From NCBI GenBank assembly GCA_002812745.2, contig NCSJ02000496.1:1-22982 (forward strand): 22,982 nt of DNA, read 5' to 3'. Both the position numbers and the translations under genes were made by a program. This document shows, in pieces, positions 1 to 9,196 of the stretch. The notes below the pieces were generated by a model, which was not told the DNA's origin, did not search any database, and worked only from the letters and a program-made list of their open reading frames with translations. Positions within the stretch are counted from its first letter, which is position 1. Each line of letters starts with the position of its first letter. The stretch comes from Scytalidium lignicola (taxonomy: Eukaryota; Ascomycota; Leotiomycetes).

Positions 1-858
1 AACCTAAAAGCTGCTGTACTGTAGGCTACTTATAGCCTGAAAGTCATTATATATACAGGGCATTTAGTGTATCGCGCAGGCATGTAGTCTGCGCAATAGC
101 CGATACCGGCGCTTTTGGGTGGATTTAGGTATGTTGCGGGTGGATTTAAGTATCCCCTATAATTAAGACGAACCAGGGGGCATATCCTCTTTTGGTTGCT
201 ATCCACTTGTTTGTCTTAAAAAGGTTCAGAGAATTAACGTATATCGAGACACGGGTGGTGAGGGACGCCTCAGCCATATCCGTTACCCGTTGTGCGGATA
301 TCCCCCACGATAAGTTGTGCTTATAGACGTGACAACAGCCCTACAAAATAAAACAGATGTCTGTACAACATAATACTGTACTTGTCAGGAAAGACGCGCA
401 CACTTTACGTGAGGTTAGCGTGGTGAGTAAGTTAATAAATTCCGCTACTGCCATTTCCGGTTTTCTGCAATACAACAAACCTATTAATTAACTACAATAG
501 CGTTTGATAGTATTCAATAAGGGAGGCCCGAGTCTTCACAACCCCTTAGGTACCTTACGTACATACAGTAATAAACACGCTTTTCCCATAACGTTCCGGT
601 CCGGCTGAACCCTCCAAGGGCATTTTGTTGCAAAAATGGACACAATATCGCAGATCTACAACTAAATAAGTTTTAAGCTTTGAATTTTACGTTATTTAAC
701 TACTTGAAATGGCATTTTTACTACTTTACTTGGTAAGTTAGAAAATTAACTAGATATAAAAATAGAGTAATATAATTACTGAGATTGTTAAGAAATACTC
801 TTTTTGTAAGTAAATTTCACTACAGCATTACACTAGCGTGTGATTATTTTAATGTTTA
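1..858. other. Intergenic stretch, no gene seen
   Basis: I see no open frame with coding character and no RNA gene. The stretch holds a 16-bp near-perfect direct repeat (117-132 and 138-153). It also holds an inverted pair, TTAAGACGAAC at 163-173 with GTTTGTCTTAA at 209-219 (one mismatch), and a small hairpin, ATATCCG at 276-282 with CGGATAT at 295-301. These could be remains of a small non-autonomous DNA element, but no target-site duplication is visible. Confidence 0.5.
117..153. repeat. Short direct repeat pair, 16 bp
   Basis: GGGTGGATTTAGGTAT (117-132) recurs as GGGTGGATTTAAGTAT (138-153), one difference, with a 5-bp spacer. The function is unknown. It may be a transcription-factor site pair or the end of a degraded element. 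Confidence 0.6.
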
Positions 859-975
859 GTGTTTGAACCTCGGTTCGGAGATATCCTTCGCCACCTCAAG
901 CGGCACAGCAGCTGTGTCGGGAAATGTTCCCCTGCATGCGCCGCCACGTTCACCACAGCCAGGCCGGCCATAGCA
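855..975. other. GC-rich island, possible exon relic
   Basis: About 120 bases that are clearly GC-rich sit between AT-rich flanks. Several frames stay open across it on both strands, so no frame can be preferred, and none gave a protein family I recognise. It could be a fragment of a lost gene or simply an unmutated patch. Confidence 0.3.
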
Positions 976-3462
976 TTGTCACAATTTTTATTATTTTACA
1001 ATCATACTCTTTATTTGGCTACTCCTAATTGGGCGCCTGTAAAGACTCCTCGTGCTACAGTACATAGCTTCCTACACTAATATTCCCGTCCTTTATTCGC
1101 ATTCTGCCAGCGACAGGAAAATCAACAGTAAATGGGCAAAGGACAGAGCCTCACTCAAAAGCCTAAACCCGAGCCACCCAAATTCCCATACACCCATCAT
1201 TCCGTAGTCTAGTCCACCATCTTCCTGTATTGTACTATCGATTACGACTTTTGTTCTCCAATAAGTTCATCCTTCATTTTGATGTCTTTTTTTTAAAGGA
1301 TTGGTTTTGCCTGTTTTTCGTGTATGAAATTATTTGTTGATCTCTCGACGCATCAACAACACGTTATACAATCTTTGAATCTGTAAACAATTGTCAAGCA
1401 AGAAAATAAGTTCACCACGTCCATTTTCCATCATAAAAGTGTAATATATATCAAAAGCCTAGGAATTCTTTTTAAAATATATTACATGTGTTATTTCTAT
1501 TCGTGGTGTTTCATGAGGTTCGAAAGGTTGTATTTTAACATGTTAACATGTAATATTAATCAAGAAAATGGTTGTTAATATGTTATAATCGAAAATCAAT
1601 CGTATGAATGCTCAATCTTAGCTTTACAGATAATGCTGTAAGTTCGTAGCCCTCACCGCGTACAGGTGTTGAGTCTCAAGGGCAGGCATTGTCACATTGA
1701 GCATGAAAGGGTTAAGATGGCAAAGCTCATTCATTCCAAACCAGTCAAAATACAATACAAGTATTATACGGAGGTACAAATATGAGAGTTGAGGCTGCAA
1801 AGGGATTATTAACGTGTCAGCCTCACGTCTTAACAAAGGGGAGATCCATGGAAAGGCACTCATTCCAGTTTGATGAAATGCACCATCGATTATGGTCTGT
1901 AGTATGCCCAAGCAGTAAGAAAAGTGTCCAGTAAGACTTGGTGGCTGGAAGACCAGGATTTACGTTAAGTCCACGTAAATTCAATGACCTTATATTATGG
2001 CCACTATTGTAGAATACCATCATTTGCATTAGCAATTGATTAAGTCTCTAGCTCATATAAATTATATGCACGCTTGCCTACTACTAATGCCATAGCTTAT
2101 GACAACAATGATGACCAAAAATGTTATTCGGTCCACAGAGAGTTACTCGTGTAGCACAGCCGTCTTCATTTCTCTCCTTTCAAGAGCCAGAGCAGACGGC
2201 TACTCGTGGTCGACCCCCAGCTGCTTTCGCCCAAAGATGGCGCCGTCGCACGGAACAACAAGTTTGCTGGCGTTGTCAAGCTGCTGCTTCCGAGAACTGC
2301 AAACGGGCGAAAGTCTATATTATCCATACCGGTTTGTAACTCATCACTATATTTGCTAAAGCTGTGATTAACAACAAAGAGAAGAAGCTGATTGATCAAG
2401 ATAAAAAGATCTCAACAAACCAAAGATTACCAAAGATAGCTGTGGATAGTATAGTATATGTGACTAACATATACTACAGCAACGTAACACATCAACTACC
2501 AGCGCATCCTCCTTCAAGGCCATCCAATACATGGTCTATTCGATATCGAATCAGTCTCGCACGGTCCTTCATCAGATCCGCATTGACATCGCTTCTGCCA
2601 GATTGCATAAGCTGGTTCCCGCTGTGATCGGTAAGGAATGTCACGATCACAGCCGCGATCATAATCCCATTATTAGGGGAAATAGGGCAGAATGTGACTA
2701 TGTCCAAGCAAACTCACTTCAGAATCTCGTCACTACTTAACTGCCTGTCACCAACCGGCCACAGGACTTATTAGTGGGCGATGTACCTCCGTAGAAAGTA
2801 CCACATCAACTGTTGGTATTGGTTATTCTGGGACTGGTCACAGTATCTCTTTCCTTATTTGAACAGGCTGTACGGTTACATCCGTATACTCGCCAATTAA
2901 GTCAACGTTTTCCAGAAGTCCAACCGCATATTCAATCATCGCTTGCCCAATTTTAATCTATCCGTGAAATAAGTGGATAACCTCCATCACTAATGATCCA
3001 ACACCCATTTCCACCAACAATACATTATCTGATTGCACGTTCGTTACATTCCTATTACCTCTTGCTTTCCTTATCAGAGACAATCAGCCCATCTTGAGCC
3101 TTTTAGATTATCTCGTAACCATTCTACAATAGCAACGTTACCCAAAACACCGGTTAATCAATCACGCAAGAGCCGTTAATCCAGAATTCATAGAATATAT
3201 AAAGGCTGTTCTATCCATCATTAATTCAGCATTTGAAATAACCATCAAACCTGACGCCTAGGCATACTTCCACATCCACTTCATTTTATCTTATATTTTA
3301 TATTGAAAACTGATTATTTAAATTGTTGGAACCGTCATCCTCGATTTTTTCTGGCCTATGTTCCTTGTCATTCTTGCAATTGCTGCTTAATAATTTTTCT
3401 TATATCTGGTCTAGAAATTCAGCATCTTGTTACGTTGGAAGACCTGGGTAACGTTCAAATAA
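976..3462. other. Long intergenic stretch, only unsupported short ORFs
   Basis: The open frames are 60-95 codons long, overlap each other on both strands (for example 1624-1911 and 1823-2035 on minus, 2121-2339 on plus, 2492-2707 on minus) and match no family I know. The minus frame at 2492-2707 has one hydrophobic stretch. A plus frame at about 2791-2959 reads as about 55 codons between stops. These may be pieces of decayed genes. I do not call any of them a gene. Confidence 0.4.
3196..3205 (+). promoter_or_regulatory. TATA-like box upstream of the secreted-protein gene
   Basis: TATATAAAGG lies about 270 bp upstream of the signal-peptide-like codons of the next gene, in a pyrimidine-rich region. 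It is the best core-promoter candidate for that gene. The long distance implies a long 5' leader or an unseen upstream exon. Confidence 0.3.
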
Positions 3463-3471
3463 CAAATTACA

Positions 3472-4263
3472 ATATTATCTTTCGCAAAGGCCCTGTTAGT
3501 TTTATTGTTGTGGAATATCGTGTGCGACGCCGCCTCGATCGAGAGGTATAATGTGGAACAAAAACCCACCAGCCTCGTGAAGCGCCTAAATTGTAAAGGA
3601 GGAGGGAATTTTGTTCTTTATGAAGTCTCTAATGGCAGTGGCGGCGATATGATGGTATGCGTGAATGGATTTGTTGTAGCAGGGTGTCTTGTTTTACTGT
3701 CTGCCGCTGGAAATGTCATGAGTGGTTTGGCAAATACAGTTACTCAATGGGTCCTTAATAAAGTCGACGATGCCTCTTCTGCTGGCCCCCAAGAAAAGCG
3801 TAATGAAGCTTTACTTAGCTGGGGGGAGGTATATAACTACACTCAAGCCTCTAATTCGACCAAGGTTACGGCATCAGACTTACCTATTGGTGCTCTGGTT
3901 TTGCCTGACCAAAAGAATTCACCACTTGTGGTTACGTCGATGGAGCTACATGAAGATGGCTTCTCCGCGACCGCATCTTTTGTCTCTGGAAACACTATAG
4001 CTAATCGAGCAGATAATGACAACTGCTATGAGCAATTGCATATCCACTATTGGGCTGCTGCTGGCCACGATGCCATTGTGTTGAGCTCTGCCAGCATCTA
4101 CGGCCTTGTTTATACCGCGATAGAAAATTCTTTTGACGCAAATTATGCCCGCGTTTGTTACGAAATGACCAACAATGGTGCATGGGATGGCTTTTTGAGG
4201 GTTTGCTATAACGCTGACCTATCTCAAGTTGGATGCTATACTTGTGGAGGTCATAATAACTGA
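3472..4263 (+). CDS. Secreted prepro-protein with Kex2-type sites, unknown function
   Basis: An open frame of about 263 codons. The first part (codons about 6-20, rich in Leu/Val and ending in Cys-Asp-Ala-Ala) looks like a signal peptide. A short pro-segment follows and ends in Leu-Val-Lys-Arg (codons 35-38), a typical Kex2 site. The next segment starts Leu-Asn-Cys and has a strongly hydrophobic stretch at codons about 60-88. A second dibasic site, Glu-Lys-Arg, falls at codons 108-110, and about 153 residues follow to the stop. The two putative mature parts have 3 and 5 cysteines, so an interchain disulfide would be needed to pair all of them. N-glycosylation sequons occur as NGS, NYT and NST. 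Layout, not sequence, recalls two-chain fungal killer-type preproteins; I recognise no family. There is no in-frame ATG before 3649: codon 3472-3474 is ATA where a start would fit, and the frame is open only from 3463. Starting at 3649 would lose the signal peptide. An upstream exon or a lost start is possible. Confidence 0.5.
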   Translation: MLSFAKALLVLLLWNIVCDAASIERYNVEQKPTSLVKRLNCKGGGNFVLYEVSNGSGGDMMVCVNGFVVAGCLVLLSAAGNVMSGLANTVTQWVLNKVDDASSAGPQEKRNEALLSWGEVYNYTQASNSTKVTASDLPIGALVLPDQKNSPLVVTSMELHEDGFSATASFVSGNTIANRADNDNCYEQLHIHYWAAAGHDAIVLSSASIYGLVYTAIENSFDANYARVCYEMTNNGAWDGFLRVCYNADLSQVGCYTCGGHNN

Positions 4264-5396
4264 TGATCTTGGCATGGTCTTATCTGTGACTTGATAGATA
4301 ACTTCTGCAAGATTGAAACGGTGGAGTGGATGGCTGATTTTCTTATGGATGATTCATATCAAGACTTTCAGGGGTTAGTTACATAGAGTGAAGGTTGAAT
4401 AAGTTATTCAATTGACGACATAGAGCTACGTCTAGAGTATCTCCTGAAATATAAGACTTCCAACCTCTTCGTTTGCTGTTGTCCCCTATGCCGAAACACT
4501 CTTCTCAATCACCACAACCGAGCTACAACTTTAATAACATTGCATGAGAATTTTATAACTTTGTGCAACGTTATGCAACGGCCCGGTACAGGCTGCTTTC
4601 AGATTTCGGAAACCCAGGATCATGAATATCTAATTTTTACCCAGCATCAGTGCAATAAACAACAACATAATCCTGTAGAAGTTTAAGAAATGTAAAGACA
4701 TTTCAATCCTAGAATAATGATTGCTTTGCTAGGAGGTAAATAACAGCGTCTTCATTTATTTAATGCTAATAGAGGCCGACCCAGTGCTTGCATGGCTAGG
4801 AAGACCAACAATGTGGCACGTACGTTGCACATCATAACATTGCCACAGAATTGATAGGCAGTGATGCACTGTGCATCTCTGCATTCGACGTGACAAATGT
4901 GGGCGAACGCCCCAGGCGTTTACCGTGCATAGCAATATATCCTGTCTAATCCAATCAACCTAGCTACAGTAACGACAAGGCTCAGAGTTTTCGTGCTTCC
5001 ATTCTCCGCAATTGGAGCGGCACCTCAGCTAAGTAGAACAAAAGATTACGTTAACCAGTAATGCTCGCCACTTTGGCTCCTATGACTCTTTTCGGAGAGG
5101 TTGGTGCATCTCAACCGATTTTCGTCTTTGCGTCAGCCTTACTACACCACGCAGCCTCGATGAAAGGCGAACGTATCACAATAAATCGCAACAAAGCTAG
5201 TACTCAGACACGCCGTAAATACACGCCTGCTTCAAGCCAACAACTCAGCTGAGAAACCGGGGAGCCTCATTGCATAGCTTTCGCTATTTAAATAGCCCAT
5301 TCCCTATTGTTGAAACCTCATTTCGCTCAGTGTTCCAAGAAAAAGTTACTTGGAATTGATTTGTGTACAGGACTTCTGATTTTTAGTGCTCTCAAC
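4264..5396. other. Intergenic and promoter region with several small palindromes
   Basis: I see no gene. An ATG-started 63-codon frame at 5061-5252 has no recognisable content. Four perfect small inverted repeats stand out: TTGAATAA-G-TTATTCAA (4395-4411), GATGCAC-T-GTGCATC (4862-4876), AACGCC-CCA-GGCGTT (4906-4920) and the 14-bp palindrome GCTATTTAAATAGC (5283-5296). The last lies about 100 bp before the next ATG and contains an AT-rich core-promoter-like centre. Confidence 0.45.
5283..5296 (+). promoter_or_regulatory. 14-bp perfect palindrome near core promoter
   Basis: GCTATTTAAATAGC is self-complementary and lies about 100 bp upstream of the ATG at 5397. It could serve as a TATA-like element or as a site for a dimeric regulator. 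This rests on position and symmetry only. Confidence 0.3.
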
Positions 5397-6826
5397 ATGG
5401 CCGCTACAGTCAAATCTACCAAAGGCGAAGAGGGCGAGGCTTCGACAAGTGCATCGCAGCCTACAGCCTCGCAAGGCTCGATGCTGCGAAAGGCTCCCAT
5501 CAAAGCAAAGACACCGATACCAAATATGCCTACGACTGTGAAAGATGTGCTATGTGAAGCTCCCGAGGAGAAGCCAACCCCAGCCAAAGAGGACAAGACG
5601 TTTCCCACTATCTCCACGCCCCCAGCGCCGATAAAGCAGACCATACGGCTGATAGGACGTATCTTGAGCATATCCAAGATCCCATTGTACTATGCCTTCT
5701 ACTATACTCTATACTATGGTTTTTTTGCTCTGATGGCTATTTACGTTCTTGGAATGTTGTTGACGGTGGCCAAATCGACAGTCTGCGCTCCCCCAGTCTT
5801 GCGACGCAACCTCCCATTGTGCGGAGTCAAGATCGATCCATTGAGCCATGCTGAGTTTGAGAAGCTAGGTAATTTGCAGGCTATGCTGGAGAGGGTGCAG
5901 GAGGCGAGTGCGGGGGGGTGTAACGCTGCCACTATTGATCAAAAGGGGAGAGAATGCGGTTAGAGAAGTTGCGGTGAATGTGGAGTTGAGTAATATACCG
6001 TCTAAGTGAGTAGTGTACTCTTTTCATAGCGTTGAGGGCTGGCCTGATAACTGACTTGTCTGAATCAAGAAATGAGATCGGCAAAAACCTCAGGGAGTTC
6101 CAGAAAAGTGCCAACATAGCTGGCGATGATCTACGTACCTTCAACTCGCATCTGGATCGTACAATGGATTCCATCATCTCGACAAACGAATGGACAGTCC
6201 GCACGCTTGAAGAAATTGCTCAGGAGGAAGAGATCGAAAACAGCAGTGGTGCGATCGGGGCATTCATCAATAAAGGCGTGGCCTTATTCAAAGGCTCCAA
6301 GCCCCCAACTGAAGAAGCCGTCAAGCTCCAATATCTACGCCACCTCTCGCAAGTAAAAGACGACATCGATGTCCTCATTGTCGAAGCCCAGCTCTCAGTC
6401 ATGAACCTCGACAAACTTGAAAACATCCTGTGGAGCGTGAACAAAATCGGCAAGCAGGACGTGCAAGACATCTCAAAGAGCAAAGTCAAAGCGTCGACCA
6501 AATTCGCTGCAATATTCGGACTGAATTGGGAAGAGATTGAGGATTTGGAGGAACAGAGTAAGGTGGTGCTAGAGTTGTTGCAGCAGAAGGACGTCGCGCT
6601 TGCGAGGGTCACGGGCATGTTGAGCCATTTGAAGGATATGAGTGCTGGGTTGGGGGATTTGAGGCAGAGAGTTGCGATGCCGGGACGGCCGCAGGCGCAG
6701 AAAGTGCCGTTGAGGGTGCAGATTGATACTATTCTTAGGGGGCTGCAGAGGCTGGAGAGGGGGAGGGAGAGGACGAAGCAGAAGAAGGATCGGTATTTGA
6801 AAGAGATTAGGGACCAGATTTCGTAG
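5397..6826 (+). CDS. Single-TM coiled-coil membrane protein, frameshifted in exon 1
   Basis: The start is the ATG at 5397 (context CTCAACATGG). The N-terminal ~85 residues are Ser/Thr/Pro/Lys-rich and look disordered. A membrane segment rich in Tyr, Phe and Leu follows at about residues 95-125, then a long helical, charged region with heptad-like coiled coils up to the stop at 6824. Frame 0 of exon 1 hits a stop at 5961. Reading one base fewer in the 7-G run at 5912-5918 instead opens a continuous frame to a very good intron, 6006-6069 (GTGAGT donor, TAACTGAC branch, CAAG acceptor), and joins exon 2 in phase, for about 454 residues. An alternative without frameshift uses a GTTAGA donor at 5959 and a TAG acceptor ending at 6029; its branch site is poor. 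The layout matches a family of fungal membrane-anchored coiled-coil proteins I remember as common in Pezizomycotina; no activity is known to me. The frameshift is either an assembly error (an N beside poly-G occurs at 6847) or a real lesion. Confidence 0.7.
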
Positions 6827-7197
6827 GCAATGAATCGTTCCAGAGCTNGGGGGGGATGATTGAAAGAGTAGAGGAGAGGGAGCGGACGAAGTATGACCAA
6901 GGTGCTTAAATACATTTCTGGGGCCGTTGTTTCTGGGTGCTCTCTCTGCTGCTGCTCCAGAAATGGAAAACCAGAATGAGCGAGTGAGATGATCAAGTGC
7001 TTGAGCTTGCCTGAGGCTCGGAGAGGTGTGATGTAACTAGAGGAGGGGTGCGCGAATATTAAAAGGCTGGGTTAGCAGGCATCATGGCATTTGTCCTCTG
7101 ATTTTGAGAACGACAGTATTTGCCGATTAGGAATAATGTAGTAGAAATCGATTTAGGCAATAAAGACATCATCCTGCAGGATTAGGTTGATTATTGG
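6827..7197. other. Intergenic, likely 3' flank of the coiled-coil gene
   Basis: I see no gene. An N sits next to a G run at 6847, and the bases after it are purine-rich. Long minus-strand frames here are shadows of the coiled-coil gene. Confidence 0.5.
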
Positions 7198-7503
7198 TTA
7201 GAGATATGCAAAATAAAGAAGTAATTGATTGGAGGTACAAAGTGGCTGTGCCAACAATTCAGCTACCCAACGGCGACTCCGCATATCTGGGTCCCCACCG
7301 ATAGAGGAAGACCTTTGACTGTTGACATGACGTTGATCTGCGCAAGGGCCTACGGGGAGTGATGATGTGGAAGCATCCTGTAGAAAATATTGTGTGCCTG
7401 TTCTGTTGTGGGGGTGTAGCGCAGCAGGAGGAGGAAATAAAAGAGACCCGGGGAGTGCCACACTGTCATCGTAGTAGTTCCTATCCCTCTTTCCGAAGAT
7501 CAT
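7198..7503 (-). CDS. Hypothetical small ORF, weakly supported
   Basis: An ATG at 7503 opens about 101 codons on the minus strand, ending at 7198. The start region is basic and tyrosine-rich (GKRDRNYYDD). The middle is proline-rich and there are two cysteines. I recognise no domain, signal peptide or membrane helix. The base composition is like its surroundings and no introns are evident. It may be chance, since it lies in a gap between two real genes. Confidence 0.22.
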   Translation of the reverse strand: MIFGKRDRNYYDDSVALPGSLLFPPPAALHPHNRTGTQYFLQDASTSSLPVGPCADQRHVNSQRSSSIGGDPDMRSRRWVAELLAQPLCTSNQLLLYFAYL

Positions 7504-8056
7504 AGCCACATGTTACAGTAGCTGAATGCTGAAGAAAATTCTACACTAGCATGCGTGTACCGATTGCTATGTAACATCGCCCACTTGAAGTGAATGGGTT
7601 TATCACTATTATGGTAATTACAAGGGATACCGACAGGTTACTGGCTACAATCGTATTCTAACTTGACAGCTCAGGCACCTGATACGTTGGCACTCCGCCT
7701 ATAAATGCTTAGAGAATACTGGTACAGCTGATTCAGCCAGCCTCAATCTTATACTACTCTGATACGTTAGGATTTCTGTCCATTCAACTACATAGTAGTT
7801 GTATCATATCTAGTATGTTCAGCGTAGATCTTTACTATGAGTCCTACTAGAAGTATCTCCCGAATGTAGTGTTTAATTAGGCTTTATGCATTCCAGCTTC
7901 TGAATTATATAGCAACAAAGAAAACCCTCAGAAATTCTTTCGAGGAATAGATTATATTCCAATTCAAACTAGCTGCCAACTCATCGCCAACGACAATTTC
8001 TGAGGAATCATAAAATATAATAATCCACCTCTACTTAAATCTAATTAACGGCAAAA
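7504..8056 (+). promoter_or_regulatory. Upstream region of the glyoxalase gene
   Basis: There is no gene here. The 12-mer CTGATACGTTGG at 7679-7690 recurs as CTGATACGTTAG at 7759-7770, exactly 80 bp downstream on the same strand, and CTATAAATGC lies between them at about 7699. The pair could be a regulator site and the AT motif a core promoter, but this is positional inference only. Confidence 0.35.
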
Positions 8057-8789
8057 ATGTCAACAGTTCCCAATTCATTTGCCAACCTTCCTCCTCTGCC
8101 TGTAGGCGAACACCTCCCTGGCGGCCATAAGCTAGACCCCGTAGTCACTCCTGCCACAGCTGGCAACCGACTCAACCACCTCATGATTCGCATTCGGGAT
8201 CCCGCAGAAACCCTACACTTCTATATTGATCTCATGGGCATGCGCACCGTCTTCGCTATGAATGCTGGTCCTATGACTGTCTACTACCTTGGCTTCCCTC
8301 AGACTGAAGAACACTACGACCCAGCAAAATACACCGCACACGTTTGGCCTCATCAAACAATGGCGAAGACTCTCGGTCTACTTGAACTCAATCACTTCCA
8401 TGGTTCCGAGAAATTGAGTAAGGAAGAGTTCCAGCTAGAGAGCGGTAACAGGCCGCCGCATCTAGGTCTAGGACATCTGGGTTTCACTGTTCCGGATATC
8501 CCAACTACTCTTGAAAGATTAACTGCCAATGGAGTCAAAGTAGTGAAGGCTTTAGGTGTGAGCACGAGAGAATCGGTGCCAATAAGTGATTGGGAGAGTG
8601 ACACATTAAATATTGGAAGAGGAGAGTTGCATGAAAACTTTAAGAGGATATATGGACAGATTGCCGTCGTAGAGGATCCGGTAAGTAAACACACACAAAT
8701 TACCTACCATGGAGACGTTGGGTGTAACTGACTATGCTTATTGACAGAATGGATACTGGGTAGAACTTGTACCGCAGGAATTGAAATAG
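8057..8789 (+). CDS. Glyoxalase I (lactoylglutathione lyase)
   Basis: The enzyme isomerises the hemithioacetal of methylglyoxal and glutathione to S-lactoylglutathione, the first step of cytosolic methylglyoxal detoxification. Exon 1 is 8057-8680 and exon 2 is 8748-8789; intron 8681-8747 has a GTAAGT donor, TAACTGAC branch and CAG acceptor, in phase 0. The product is 221 residues: a 35-residue N-terminal extension plus one glyoxalase module of two beta-alpha-beta-beta-beta repeats. That is close to single-module animal enzymes and shorter than the tandem yeast Glo1. Likely metal ligands are His41 (LNHLMIRIRDP), Glu110 (LLELNHFHG), His140 (LGHLGFTVPD) and Glu214 (NGYWVELVPQ); these positions match the known Gln/His-Glu-His-Glu set. 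The start has an A-rich context (GCAAAAATG). Glu214 lies in the tiny exon 2, so a transcript keeping the intron would stop at 8731 without it. Its downstream neighbour is a convergent MFS gene. Confidence 0.93.
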
Positions 8790-9196
8790 ATTTCCGCTGA
8801 AACGCGGAGATTATATCTTGTGCGGTATATACTAGACTATAGAAATCAATGTGAGAATAAGTTGACCATGTTATATTCAGGTCTGTTGTATATATTGTAT
8901 ATACCCTTTTTCATATTGTGTATCCTCATCTTTACCCATTTTGACCCCGCCGAGGAATCATGTTGACAGCGAAGACACTCGACCAAATCGAGCATGACAA
9001 GATCCCCCACAAAGATGTTGCTGAGGAATTTTCGAGGCCCACATCATTGTAGGGGGAGGGTATTGAAGATGGGCCAATACATTCATTGGTCCCGCAGCTG
9101 ACTAATTTTCAAAGAATCATATGATCCTTCAGTACCTTTCCATGAAACCCTTCAGCTGAGACACATAATTACTATTCCACAGTCTCTCCTCTGATG
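8790..9196. other. Convergent intergenic region with a possible oxidoreductase relic
   Basis: This is the 3' side of both flanking genes. From the ATG at 8960 a 30-codon frame runs to a TAG at 9052. Shifting one base near 9030 gives EAHIIVGGG, which looks like the first strand and glycine loop of a FAD/NAD-binding fold, followed at once by a stop. It may be the N-terminal stub of a lost flavin-dependent enzyme, or chance. Confidence 0.3.

Noticed and set aside
859..1080. 73-codon plus-strand ORF
   Set aside because: It begins at TTG, not ATG, runs through a GC-rich island where other frames are equally open, and matches no family I know.
1624..2035. Two overlapping minus-strand ORFs
   Set aside because: They overlap in different frames with no domain, no good start context and no splice evidence.
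2099..2740. Several short ORFs on both strands (2121-2339, 2166-2399, 2492-2707, 2531-2740)
   Set aside because: They compete for the same bases and none shows recognisable content. The Cys/Arg-rich one (2121-2339) lacks proper zinc-finger spacing.
5061..5252. ATG-started 63-codon ORF upstream of the coiled-coil gene
   Set aside because: It has no family, no signal peptide and no conserved motif, and lies in what looks like promoter DNA.
6220..6996. 258-codon minus-strand ORF
   Set aside because: It is the antisense shadow of the coiled-coil gene: it contains an N-derived X and has no coherent domain, while the plus strand has good splice signals.
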